Positions 15,439-22,937 of a stretch of DNA of 23,240 nucleotides are shown piece by piece; within the stretch, counting starts at the first letter, position 1, and every line of letters begins with the position of its first letter. The position numbers were made by a program, and so were the translations under genes. Source of the stretch: a virus; the IMG/VR virus record IMGVR_UViG_3300034378_000006, positions 1 through 23,240 of that record. One strand, written 5' to 3'. Below the pieces are notes generated by a model. The model saw only the letters and a program-made list of their open reading frames with translations. It did not search any database and was not told where the DNA came from.

Positions 15439-16941
15439 ATGGAAGAACAAGAATTCATTGAGTATGAAGAGGACGAAATTGAAGATGTAACCTTAAAAGC
15501 AGCAGTCATGGCGCAGTTTTCACAAGCACCGTGGTACTGTAGTTCTATTGCGGTTCACACTGTTATCCTGCTTATTCTTCTACTCCTGCCTGTAGCACAC
15601 GATCAAACCAACCATCGACGCATTGTTATCACGACAGAGATAGTCGAAGAACCTATTGTAGAGGATATCGACGAACCTGATCCAGATCTTGAAACCAAAG
15701 ATCCGGAAGTTACAGATCCAGAAAACCTCAAACTCGATGAAGTGATTATCAAGACTACCGATATTCAAATCTCAGATCACTTTGAAACAGATGACGATAT
15801 GGACACGGATACCGCTCTTGGAGATCCTGATAATATCTCTGATGTTGATCATGAGTTTATAGGTACTCCTTCGCTTATGGGTGTGGGAAACAGTGGTGGT
15901 AAAGGTGGTGGAGGTCGCTTTGGTTTCCGCACTGGTGGAGGTCGTGGTGACAAGGTAAGAGAAGGTGGTGGGGATAGAGGCACCGAATCTTCTGTGAATA
16001 TGGCATTGCGTTGGTTGGCAGCACACCAAGAGTCTGATGGTCGTTGGAATTGTAAAAAGTACGGTGGTGGTTTGAAGCACGGTGATGACCACGCTGTTAC
16101 TGCTCTTGCTCTACTTGCCTTTCTCGGTGCTGGTAACTCTTCCAGATTTGGAAAATATCGCCGCAATGTTAAGGCAGCATCCGACTGGTTGATGAATGAG
16201 CAAAAGAACGGACACATTGGGACTCACAGGTATACTTCGGGTCTGACTCTTATGGCAATGGCAGAAACCTACGGCATGTCCATGGACCGTAAATACCGCA
16301 AGTCTGCACAGGCGGCAGCAGATTGGGCAGTCAAATCGCAATGTAAAACTGGTGCTTGGGATTACAAACCAAACTCTGACAGAAGCGACACATCAGTTAC
16401 AGGTTGGTGGATCATGGGGATCAAGTCGGCAAAGGTATCCGGACTCCACATTCCTTCCGAAACCTATGAGTTGGCACTAGAATACATTAAGAAAGCCACC
16501 ACAAAGGCAGGAAGTGTTTCTTATTCGTCTAATGGTGGAGCAGTAAAGGCAGGTGGTGGATCTCCACGCATGACCGCTGTAGGTCTAACTTGTCTCCAAT
16601 TCCTCGGTGTCGATAAGAAGAACGAAAGAGTTAAAGGTTGTGCTGATTCTACATCCAAGATCAATCCTCAACCCGAGAAGTTTGATTTCTATCTCTGGTA
16701 CTATCAAGCGCTCGGACTCTTCCAAATGGGCGTTAAGTCAGACTACTGGAAGAACTTCAACGAATCAATGAAAACGTCCCTACTAACCACTCAAGTCAAG
16801 GTAGGGACGGTACAACAGAACAAGGGTTCTTGGAATCCTGATACAGATAAGTACGGTCCAAGTTGGGGTCGCGTTGGTCAAACCGCAATTGGCGCACTCA
16901 TGCTAGAGATCTACTACAGATACAAAGAGGTTAAACAGTAA
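15439..16941 (+). CDS. membrane-anchored prenyltransferase/squalene-oxidase-repeat protein of PVC-bacterial type
   Basis: This 500-residue protein has an acidic N-terminus, one membrane segment at about 35-53 (SSIAVHTVILLILLLLPVAH), a Glu/Asp-rich linker with the HFETDDDMDTDTALGD segment (114-129), a Gly-rich hinge at 150-180, and an alpha/alpha-barrel-like repeat domain from about 183 (TESSVNMALRWLAAHQESDG). Repeat signatures include QESDGRWNCKKYGG, QCKTGAWDYKP, SDTSVTGWWIMGIKSAKVSG and GRVGQTAIGALMLEIYYRY. Triterpene cyclases share this fold, but their DXDD acid motif is absent, so cyclase activity is doubtful. The linker-plus-domain layout is characteristic of proteins from Planctomycetota/Lentisphaerota/Verrucomicrobiota. 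It is on the opposite strand from the structural genes and overlaps terL 3' ends by 11 nt. The ribosome site is weak. Confidence 0.82.
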   Translation: MEEQEFIEYEEDEIEDVTLKAAVMAQFSQAPWYCSSIAVHTVILLILLLLPVAHDQTNHRRIVITTEIVEEPIVEDIDEPDPDLETKDPEVTDPENLKLDEVIIKTTDIQISDHFETDDDMDTDTALGDPDNISDVDHEFIGTPSLMGVGNSGGKGGGGRFGFRTGGGRGDKVREGGGDRGTESSVNMALRWLAAHQESDGRWNCKKYGGGLKHGDDHAVTALALLAFLGAGNSSRFGKYRRNVKAASDWLMNEQKNGHIGTHRYTSGLTLMAMAETYGMSMDRKYRKSAQAAADWAVKSQCKTGAWDYKPNSDRSDTSVTGWWIMGIKSAKVSGLHIPSETYELALEYIKKATTKAGSVSYSSNGGAVKAGGGSPRMTAVGLTCLQFLGVDKKNERVKGCADSTSKINPQPEKFDFYLWYYQALGLFQMGVKSDYWKNFNESMKTSLLTTQVKVGTVQQNKGSWNPDTDKYGPSWGRVGQTAIGALMLEIYYRYKEVKQ

Positions 16942-18457
16942 ACGTCAAACAATCCTGCATGTAAACAGAAGCGACAAGGAAACATACCCAACCCGTAGAA
17001 ACAACGCAGTCATCGTAAGAACCTTCCTCCGCTTGGAATCTTCTATTTCCAGCGGAGGTTTTCTTTTCAATAAAGGTGAGGAACTCGTTGATTGTATCCG
17101 CATCCCTCACAACTAACTTACCATCTTCTGCCATCTTCTTGAGAGCATTCACCATCTTAGTCTTCGTAGCAGTGTTGGAGTTGATACCAACCGTTGGTGA
17201 GTCTGGATGATAGTAAGCATTCTCCCAATAGTATTCCTCTAGCATCTTGTCTGCAAACGACTGACCAATACCGTTGTTTTCCAAAATGAAGTAAGGTTCA
17301 CCCCATTGTGGCAATATATCAAACACATACTCCACAAAGTTAGGAATGTTGACTAAGTTGGATCTAAAGATAGCACACTGTACTAACTTGGTAATTACAG
17401 CGTCCGGAACATCTTCGGACTTCTTCTGATATTCTAGATAGTCCTGCTCGTTGGGTTCTCTCCACTCTACGCGATAGATTTGCAGTACAGAGTAGTCGTT
17501 ACCACTACCAGTTGACACATCAGCAGACGCGATATACGGTACATTCTTTTTTGGCATTTCATAGATACGATAGTATCCACCCATTGCCTTTTCTTCTTGG
17601 ATAGGTTTGATACCCTTCATGTTCTTAAGAGCAGCTGCAGAAACAACAGTGGTTTGGGAACCGATAAAGTGGTTACCATACTCAGAGTTGAACGCAATCT
17701 GCCCAATGTCGGCAATCATGTTCTCTTTCCACTCTGCCGACGAATACTCTGGAACTTCCCAATAATCCACACGCACAGGAACATACGTGTTAGTCTTATC
17801 GATAGCACCCTTCCAGATCGTGTGGAATAGGTTTCCTACACCTCTAGCGGTAGAAGTAATAACAATTTTTTCACCCTTGGATATGGTTGGAAAGTTAGCT
17901 CGATAAAACTCTCGTGCTAGGTTCTCTGGTATCAAAGCACACTCATCAATATAGAGGAATGATACAGACTCACCAGCTATAGCATCCTTGGATGTCGCTG
18001 CTGAAAAAATCTTAGATCCATTTTCAAAAGTGATTGTATGAGCATTATATTCAATAACACCTAATTTTAACCAATCAGGAAGATTTTCATATGCTGTTTT
18101 AACATCATCCAAAATGCTTTTCGCGGTCGAATCCTTATTTGCTAAAATAGCACAGCATTTATGCGGGTGAAAAATGGCATACCACACCATATAAATAGCA
18201 ATAGCAGTTGTTTTTCCAACCTGCCTAGATGCTAAGATCACAGTAGATCTATTATTGTGAACAGTATTAATAATCCTTTCTTGATAATCTCTAAAATTGA
18301 GTTTAATTCTACCTTCGGATGGATGAATTACATAACAATACTTATTGGAAAAATATATAGCATCTTGTTTACATTTATATAGTTCTTGAAGCATTTTTTC
18401 AGAAAACTCAACTTTTGCTCCCGGATCTGTTAAAAGACTATTTTTTTTCTTTGCCAT
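16931..18457 (-). CDS. terL: terminase large subunit (gp17-like)
   Basis: This is the DNA-packaging motor and headful nuclease. I start at ATG 18457 (MAKKKNSLLT), which has GTGTGGAG 5-9 nt before it; an in-frame ATG 30 nt upstream lacks this. That gives 508 residues against 610 for T4 gp17. ATPase motifs: Walker A SRQVGKTT at 78-85, Walker B SFLYIDE at 166-172, coupling motif TSTAR at 201-205. Nuclease acidic residues: SADVS (D313), ILENNG (E393) and YDDC (D482/D483). The first 20 nt overlap the end of the homing endonuclease gene. GC falls to about 28-30% for the first 150 codons and returns to about 44% afterwards, unlike a single-origin gene. The 3' end overlaps the convergent repeat-protein gene by 11 nt. 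Confidence 0.95.
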   Translation of the reverse strand: MAKKKNSLLTDPGAKVEFSEKMLQELYKCKQDAIYFSNKYCYVIHPSEGRIKLNFRDYQERIINTVHNNRSTVILASRQVGKTTAIAIYMVWYAIFHPHKCCAILANKDSTAKSILDDVKTAYENLPDWLKLGVIEYNAHTITFENGSKIFSAATSKDAIAGESVSFLYIDECALIPENLAREFYRANFPTISKGEKIVITSTARGVGNLFHTIWKGAIDKTNTYVPVRVDYWEVPEYSSAEWKENMIADIGQIAFNSEYGNHFIGSQTTVVSAAALKNMKGIKPIQEEKAMGGYYRIYEMPKKNVPYIASADVSTGSGNDYSVLQIYRVEWREPNEQDYLEYQKKSEDVPDAVITKLVQCAIFRSNLVNIPNFVEYVFDILPQWGEPYFILENNGIGQSFADKMLEEYYWENAYYHPDSPTVGINSNTATKTKMVNALKKMAEDGKLVVRDADTINEFLTFIEKKTSAGNRRFQAEEGSYDDCVVSTGWVCFLVASVYMQDCLTFTV

Positions 18458-19988
18458 TTTTACTCCACACAAAAACTTTATTTCCACAATTGTATATCTT
18501 TTGGTATTTATGTTTTCTCATCTGTTCATCTTCTGTTAAAGAAGATTCTTTCAACTCCGATTTCCGAAATTTGAATCTATTAAACCTTTGATTTCCATAG
18601 CACCAATAATAATTAGGCGTTGTTTCTTTATGTAATTCAAACCCATTCGCTAAATACACATCCCCGGTAAATAATCGTTTATCACAATATGATATGGTAG
18701 ATTGAATAGAAAGGTGTTCGACAGCATATTTCCATAGTTTACTAAATCCACCTATTACCTTCATATTTGCCATATTACAAAATCTTAACAATTCATAATC
18801 ATATATTTTATTTTTGAATCTTGGAGATCCAAGAGTAATACAAGATACTAATTGATCATTATGATACAAACCAAAAGCGTATTTGGATGGAATATACCCT
18901 TGAATATGATTGTTATCTAAAAATGACTTCTCTTCAGAATATGATACTGGTCTGACAATTGTCTTACGACCATATATTCGAGACACATCCACATTCAAAA
19001 AACAGTTAATAAGAGATTTTACCAAATGTGATTTTTCAATCCATTCGTCTTCATAAATCTGTATTAATCGTATACCTTCTTTGGCGAAATATTCCGTTTT
19101 GTTTTTGTGATAATCAGCGGATTTAAACAGATCTGAATGGTAATATAATCCATTCATTTCAACCCCAAATTTCTTCTCTGGAACATAAATATCAATTTCA
19201 TTTTTTTCTTTAACAAATCTAGAAACAACTGTTTGGTTTAAAGTTGTTTCAACATACTCTTTCAGTTGACGCTCCATTGAAGATGTCTTTAAGTCTTTTG
19301 GTAGACATTGATAACAGATTTCCATATTATGATCTAAACGATACTCCAATGGTTTTCGATTAAAAACACTTATCGAATTACATTTTGGACATTGAATATG
19401 GAATAAAGATTGATACTTAAAAGTTTTTTGAACCAGCGTGTATCCTTCTGGAAGTCTTTGTTGTATTTGCCAGCATATTCGTTTTTGTTTAGATTCTTTA
19501 GTTTTCTGATAGATGTCTGAATTTTGTAGAGGAAAATCACAGTTGTATTTTTTTTGATTTCGTATCCGAGTCTTAGCATGAAATGTTTCCATGTAATCTT
19601 CACCATAACGAGATATCATTGTAGAAATTTGTTTCGATGAGTTATTATAATTCTCATCGCCATACTTCTCTTTTTTTATATTCTTAACATGCTCAACAAA
19701 TCCATTCATTGATCCATATTTTTTATTGATTGTTTGTTGTCTTTTAATAATATGTGTCTTATCTTGATAGTAGCAAGATCTAGAACAAAAATCACTATAT
19801 CCTCTTTTGAGTCCCTGAAACTTAGTAGGTTTTCCACAATTTACACAAACACCCTCGTTCTCTTTTCTCAGCACTTGATCATAAAAATCTTTAGATTTTT
19901 TGATTCCGTGATGCGACCGAACATGAAGTAAGAATAGTTGGCTTATATTAGAACATTCAATATCTTGATTACATATGGGACAATTCAT
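18438..19988 (-). CDS. free-standing homing endonuclease, EDxHD (Vsr-like) family
   Basis: This 516-residue protein is a probable DNA endonuclease that promotes its own spread. Residues 1-75 carry Cys/His pairs (CPIC with HVRSHH; VCVNC with CSRSC) and 200-228 another (CPKC, CYQC). Residues 86-155 hold repeated KYG modules (KKYGSMNGF, EKYGDENYN, SRYGEDYM, KKYNCDF) typical of DNA-binding regions in this group. The catalytic core is at 264-317: EIDIYVPEKKFGVEMNGLYY, HSD, HKNK, and QIYEDEW, the Vsr-like EDxHD pattern of I-Bth0305I-type enzymes. A C-terminal domain (345-475) has VRPVSYSEEKSFLDNNHIQG and GFSKLWKYAVE, common in phage homing proteins. GC is about 30%, well below its neighbours. It overlaps terL by 20 nt and has an AAAGGAGAAAT ribosome site. 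Confidence 0.85.
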   Translation of the reverse strand: MNCPICNQDIECSNISQLFLLHVRSHHGIKKSKDFYDQVLRKENEGVCVNCGKPTKFQGLKRGYSDFCSRSCYYQDKTHIIKRQQTINKKYGSMNGFVEHVKNIKKEKYGDENYNNSSKQISTMISRYGEDYMETFHAKTRIRNQKKYNCDFPLQNSDIYQKTKESKQKRICWQIQQRLPEGYTLVQKTFKYQSLFHIQCPKCNSISVFNRKPLEYRLDHNMEICYQCLPKDLKTSSMERQLKEYVETTLNQTVVSRFVKEKNEIDIYVPEKKFGVEMNGLYYHSDLFKSADYHKNKTEYFAKEGIRLIQIYEDEWIEKSHLVKSLINCFLNVDVSRIYGRKTIVRPVSYSEEKSFLDNNHIQGYIPSKYAFGLYHNDQLVSCITLGSPRFKNKIYDYELLRFCNMANMKVIGGFSKLWKYAVEHLSIQSTISYCDKRLFTGDVYLANGFELHKETTPNYYWCYGNQRFNRFKFRKSELKESSLTEDEQMRKHKYQKIYNCGNKVFVWSKNGKEKK

Positions 19989-20006
19989 TCGATTTCTCCT
20001 TTATAC

Positions 20007-20014
20007 CTATTTAG
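20007..20014 (-). promoter_or_regulatory. candidate late promoter motif CTAAATAG before the homing endonuclease gene
   Basis: The minus strand reads ACTAAATAGGTATAAAGGAG in the 55-nt gap after terS. The motif ends 18 nt before the ATG, so a transcript starting downstream of it would have a very short leader carrying the GGAG site. It is almost the same arrangement as before the lipoprotein gene. Confidence 0.4.
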
Positions 20015-20043
20015 TGGGTATAAAGGCACAATCGGCAAAAAAA

Positions 20044-20721
20044 TTATTGTTTTTCTTCATCTTCGATGATAGGTGCTTCAACAATGTTCTCTGTGCCCAT
20101 ATTTCCATTCATAAGTTCTAATAGTTCATGTGTTGATCCAACAGCAATAATCTGATTATTAGATGGTCCTGCTTGCGCAACCTGTTCCTTGATCTCAATC
20201 TCGCGCTTCTTAAGATCTGCCTTGTACTTCTGAATCTCAAGGTGGGATCTCTCGTTTTCCAACTTTGCTTTGCGGTATTGAATCTCGCCAATATCTCTCA
20301 ACATGTCGGCAACTTTACCCATAGTCTCATTGATAGACATGACTACGTTGGTATTGTAACCGACTTCTGCAAGACAATTCTCAAGATGGTCGAGAAGGTT
20401 GATACCTCTTTCTGCCAGCATCCCGAAGACAATCTTTGCTTTCTCTTCTTCGTTGTACATAGGCACAAAGACTTCATCTCCATGCTCATCCACCTTCTTA
20501 ACTCTAGCGCCCATCGCTTTCTTAATCTCATTCAGCGTATGGATCGGTAGATGCTGTGGACCATCATCTGAACCAGAAACAGGAGCAGGTTGCCCACCCA
20601 ACACAGCAAGGATATCAGTGACGGTCACTCCGTTCTGTGCCTTAGCATCTTCCATCAGTTTCTTGGTTTCCTCGATACCATCATCGACTTTCTTCTTGTC
20701 TTCGTTTCTAGGTCTACCCAT
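20044..20721 (-). CDS. terS: probable terminase small subunit (gp16-like)
   Basis: The assignment rests on position before terL (interrupted only by the endonuclease) and on architecture. I start at ATG 20721 (MGRPRNEDKKKVDDGIEETK) because GGAGACAGT precedes it; the longer ATG at 20742 does not have a site. The 225-residue protein has a basic N-terminus, a middle region (INLLDHLENCLAEVGYNTNV) and a long coiled coil at about 140-185 (YRKAKLENERSHLEIQKYKA). T4 gp16 (164 residues) is likewise built around a central coiled coil that forms a ring regulating packaging. The last ~40 codons are unusually AT-rich, continuing the island of the neighbouring endonuclease. There is no sequence motif unique to TerS, so identity is inferred. 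Confidence 0.65.
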   Translation of the reverse strand: MGRPRNEDKKKVDDGIEETKKLMEDAKAQNGVTVTDILAVLGGQPAPVSGSDDGPQHLPIHTLNEIKKAMGARVKKVDEHGDEVFVPMYNEEEKAKIVFGMLAERGINLLDHLENCLAEVGYNTNVVMSINETMGKVADMLRDIGEIQYRKAKLENERSHLEIQKYKADLKKREIEIKEQVAQAGPSNNQIIAVGSTHELLELMNGNMGTENIVEAPIIEDEEKQ

Positions 20722-20739
20722 ACTGTCTCCAAATAAAAA

Positions 20740-20785
20740 CACCCCACCATAATCGCCGGGAGAGAAAAACGATTACAGCAGGGTG
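20740..20785 (-). terminator. long rho-independent terminator just upstream of terS
   Basis: Arms 20740-20755 and 20770-20785 pair over 16 bp in the minus-strand RNA, including four G-U pairs, around a 14-nt loop, followed by TTTTTATTT. It lies after the lipoprotein stop and before the terS ribosome site, which begins right after the T tract. Confidence 0.82.
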
Positions 20786-20806
20786 CAAAGTTTCCGAAAG
20801 GATACG

Positions 20807-21547
20807 TTATCTTCTAAAACGTGCCCGACGAGTAATTTGACGGATCAGATCACTTTGATCATGTTCGCGTAGAGGTTTCTTGATATACTCATCGAGCATG
20901 TCGTGTGGCATCTCGGAGATCGCCTCTACAAGTTCCTCAAGAACAAAATTCGTATCCTTGTTCTCTCCCAACAAGTTTTTCTTACGGTGTTCGACGTAGA
21001 TGTAGTATCCAGCAGCAACAAGACCGACACCAATAACAATCAGGACTACCCATGGATATTGGTTGATCATGATACCACAAGCGATTAGAGAAGCACCCCC
21101 GGCAGAGATACCCATACCTAACCACCACATTCCAAAGAACATTAGAACTACACCAACAGCAACCATGATGCCACCAAAGACAAACAGTTGTACTGGTGCC
21201 GAATTTAGTTTCCAAGAAGAAGACATCTCAGTGAAAGAGTCAAGGGATGAGCGACCATCTGCCGAAAGACGGAACTTACCCTTAGAACCTACAGGAAGTT
21301 CTGCATCTACACCGTCAATTCGAATCTTTTGGTTGGGTAGAGGTCCACCGTTTTCATCCAGAACAGGAACATCTGGAAGTTCAATCTCACCCTCAATAGA
21401 TCCGATTACACGCTCTTTGACGTTATCTGTTTGTGATGCGTTGCCTTGATTACCTTGGGGAATACGGTTCTTAGGTGAACCCCATCTACCATTGCAACCT
21501 GTCAGCAAACACACCAGCAATAGAACTATGAATGTCTTCTTAAGCAT
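20807..21547 (-). CDS. putative lipoprotein with three membrane segments (246 aa)
   Basis: I start at ATG 21547 (MLKKTFIVLLLVCLLTGCNG), which has GAGGTGATT before it. This gives a clear lipoprotein signal with lipobox LLTGC (Cys18), typical of Gram-negative-type lipoprotein processing. After a polar domain (20-118) come three hydrophobic segments at about 120-140, 141-162 and 165-184, then a charged C-terminal tail with a helical segment (FVLEELVEAISEMPHDMLDE) and a basic end (RRARFRR). A lipoprotein that also spans the membrane three times is unusual. Possible roles are host-envelope modification, superinfection exclusion or lysis, but nothing specific identifies one. It is followed by a terminator, so it ends its own transcript. 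Confidence 0.75.
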   Translation of the reverse strand: MLKKTFIVLLLVCLLTGCNGRWGSPKNRIPQGNQGNASQTDNVKERVIGSIEGEIELPDVPVLDENGGPLPNQKIRIDGVDAELPVGSKGKFRLSADGRSSLDSFTEMSSSWKLNSAPVQLFVFGGIMVAVGVVLMFFGMWWLGMGISAGGASLIACGIMINQYPWVVLIVIGVGLVAAGYYIYVEHRKKNLLGENKDTNFVLEELVEAISEMPHDMLDEYIKKPLREHDQSDLIRQITRRARFRR

Positions 21548-21563
21548 AATAATCACCTCTATC

Positions 21564-21571
21564 CTATTTAG
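21564..21571 (-). promoter_or_regulatory. candidate late promoter motif CTAAATAG before the lipoprotein gene
   Basis: The minus strand reads ACTAAATAGGATAGAGGTG; the octamer ends 16 nt before the ATG. It repeats the motif and spacing seen before the endonuclease gene. It is in non-coding DNA between the LamG fragment and the lipoprotein gene. Confidence 0.4.
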
Positions 21572-21589
21572 TATCAATATGCTGCGATT

Positions 21590-21913
21590 TTACATATAAT
21601 CTCGGTAAGGTGCAGTTGGTGGAGTAAATGCTGCTGTCCAACGTGCAACTCCCTTTGTAACTCTAAATTCGTCAAAGTATCCTCTCACATATTGCGGAGT
21701 GAAGAAGTCTGTACCAATATATAGAGGACCATCGTGTGAGAATGTTATACTATTCGTGGCAGTAGCGATAACCGAACCATTGCGGAATGCATACCACGAA
21801 TTTCCAATACGAGTTACAGCGACATGATACCAAGTATCAACGCTCCATCCAGAAAGACTATTCTGATCCAAGATCTCTGTAGCACTACCACCTGTACGGT
21901 TTGTGAACGTCAA
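21590..21913 (-). CDS. LamG-like (concanavalin-type) C-terminal fragment of a tail fibre or virion surface protein, probably 5'-truncated
   Basis: The translated part has the end of a LamG jelly-roll domain: SGWSVDTWYHVAVTRIGNSW, FRNGSVIATA, PLYIGTDFF, GYFDEFRVTKGVARWTAAFT and the PPTAPYRDYM end common in phage virion proteins with carbohydrate-binding folds. There is no ATG at the start of the domain, only a TTG at 21913. The frame stays open upstream to a TGA at 21991-21989, reading ANRQIGIQRHDSTGLTFTN, which looks like genuine LamG sequence up to about 21955, after which the GC-rich neighbouring sequence begins and the frame becomes Cys/Gly-rich nonsense. The fragment is therefore likely the tail end of a longer gene cut at the junction. 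It may be a pseudogene or an assembly artefact. Confidence 0.6.
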   Translation of the reverse strand: MTFTNRTGGSATEILDQNSLSGWSVDTWYHVAVTRIGNSWYAFRNGSVIATATNSITFSHDGPLYIGTDFFTPQYVRGYFDEFRVTKGVARWTAAFTPPTAPYRDYM

Positions 21914-22281
21914 TCCAGTGCTATCGTGTCTCTGGATTCCAATTTGACGATTCGCGCATACAACCTGGCCGCAGCCGCAGCGTCCGCATCAGATACGGCC
22001 AGCGCCTTTGCCCGTTCCAGCAGCGCCAGCTCGCGCTCCTGCTCTGCCGCAGCCAGATACTCCACCGCCTTACGCTCCGCAGATGCCTCGGCCTCGGTCA
22101 TAAGCGACTCCGGGTTGTTGCCGAGGTCAAGCCATGCCTGCACCGCGTCAGTGTACTTTGACAGCCGACCACCCCGAACCTTCGGCGGAATGGGATAGGG
22201 GAACGCGCACTCGCGCCCATCGTCAAAAGTGCAGTGCAGCGTCTTGCCGTCCATGCTCGTCTTCGCTTCTGTAAGTTTCAT
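21910..22281 (-). CDS. hypothetical phage protein (123 aa), 3' end crossing the junction
   Basis: The protein begins MKLTEAKTSMDGKTLHCTFD and contains ECAFPYPIPPKVRGGRLSKY, a small beta region with a Tyr/Pro loop, then an Ala/Glu-rich helix (ASAERKAVEYLAAAEQEREL) likely to be a coiled coil. I do not recognise the family; such proteins occur near tail-fibre genes of many phages. Its start overlaps the stop of the 214-residue gene by 4 nt (ATGA), so the two are coupled. The last roughly 15 residues (KLESRDTIALD) come from the lower-GC sequence that in another frame encodes the LamG domain, so the natural C-terminus has probably been replaced. Confidence 0.68.
   Translation of the reverse strand: MKLTEAKTSMDGKTLHCTFDDGRECAFPYPIPPKVRGGRLSKYTDAVQAWLDLGNNPESLMTEAEASAERKAVEYLAAAEQERELALLERAKALAVSDADAAAAARLYARIVKLESRDTIALD
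21935..21965. other. composition junction between phage backbone and GC-rich segment
   Basis: The 60 bases before 21960 are about 47% GC, the 60 after are about 68%, and the difference holds on each side (about 42% against over 60%). The LamG frame and the 123-residue gene both run across the site in different frames. I see no integrase, att repeat or inverted repeat at the site. Confidence 0.7.
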
Positions 22282-22922
22282 TTCACGGTCTCCTTCTCTA
22301 TCTGTTTGATTTCGTCGGGACTCGGCAACGCCTGCTCGTGCCGCCCGTATTCCGATTGTTCCAGCATCTCAATCAACTTCCGGTCATCCTTGATGATCGC
22401 CGCCCACTCCTCGCGCTCTGCAATAGGCAGCGAGCACAAATTCTTCAGCGTCACCTCGTCCACGCGCCCCGTCGTCAGCTTGGATAGGGCGGCGCGTTTC
22501 AGGTGCCACCAGCGCCACTCCTGGCGATCCAGCTCGATACGGCGTTCCTCGGTGATCTCCCCCAGTTCGGCCTTGAGGTCACTCGCCACTCGTAAAAACA
22601 GCGCGGCCTCCCGCGTCGTGTCGCGGATGCCGCGTTCGGCCTCTTCGAGATGACCATGCGCGGCGCGGAGTTCGATAGTCGCCCGGCGGGCGTCCCGTCC
22701 ATCCTCGCCATCAACACGGTCCTGCAAATCCTCCATGTTGATCAGGAGCAAGTCGCGGTCGGTAATCATCTGGCGCAGACCCCGAGCGCGCTTGTACAAT
22801 TCTCGCAGTGCCTGCTTGTATGTTCCCCATGGCGTGCGGCCTCCCAGCACGAAGGACCCTAGCTGAGTGGCATCCTGCCCGGTACGATGGTCAAGCAGTA
22901 AGTCGTGTAAGTCGTTTAGCAT
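22278..22922 (-). CDS. hypothetical coiled-coil phage protein (214 aa)
   Basis: I do not recognise this protein. It is almost wholly helical and highly charged: MLNDLHDLLLDHRTGQDATQ, then ALRELYKRARGLRQM, a long heptad-like region (ATIELRAAHGHLEEAERGIR onward), and a C-terminal KEWAAIIKDD-like segment. It follows the Kelch-repeat gene by 15 nt with a strong GGAGAGGAG ribosome site and overlaps the next gene by 4 nt, forming a three-gene run. Codon use is strongly GC-biased, unlike the genes left of 21.95 kb. A structural or assembly role near a fibre is possible from context only. Confidence 0.72.
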   Translation of the reverse strand: MLNDLHDLLLDHRTGQDATQLGSFVLGGRTPWGTYKQALRELYKRARGLRQMITDRDLLLINMEDLQDRVDGEDGRDARRATIELRAAHGHLEEAERGIRDTTREAALFLRVASDLKAELGEITEERRIELDRQEWRWWHLKRAALSKLTTGRVDEVTLKNLCSLPIAEREEWAAIIKDDRKLIEMLEQSEYGRHEQALPSPDEIKQIEKETVK

Positions 22923-22937
22923 GTTATGTCTCCTCTC

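Larger units (their letters stand above)
18000..20160. other. AT-rich island: homing endonuclease gene plus flanking parts of both terminase genes
   Basis: By hand count, 60-base lines from about 18000 to 20160 average roughly 30-35% GC, while lines on either side are about 43-50%. The island includes the first ~150 codons of terL and about the last 40 codons of the probable terS, so it is wider than the endonuclease gene itself. Confidence 0.75.

Noticed and set aside
18438-19988. Possibility that the endonuclease lies in a group I intron or is an intein in terL.
   Set aside because: terL is intact after it with its own start and ribosome site, and no split exon precedes it; the gene is free-standing.
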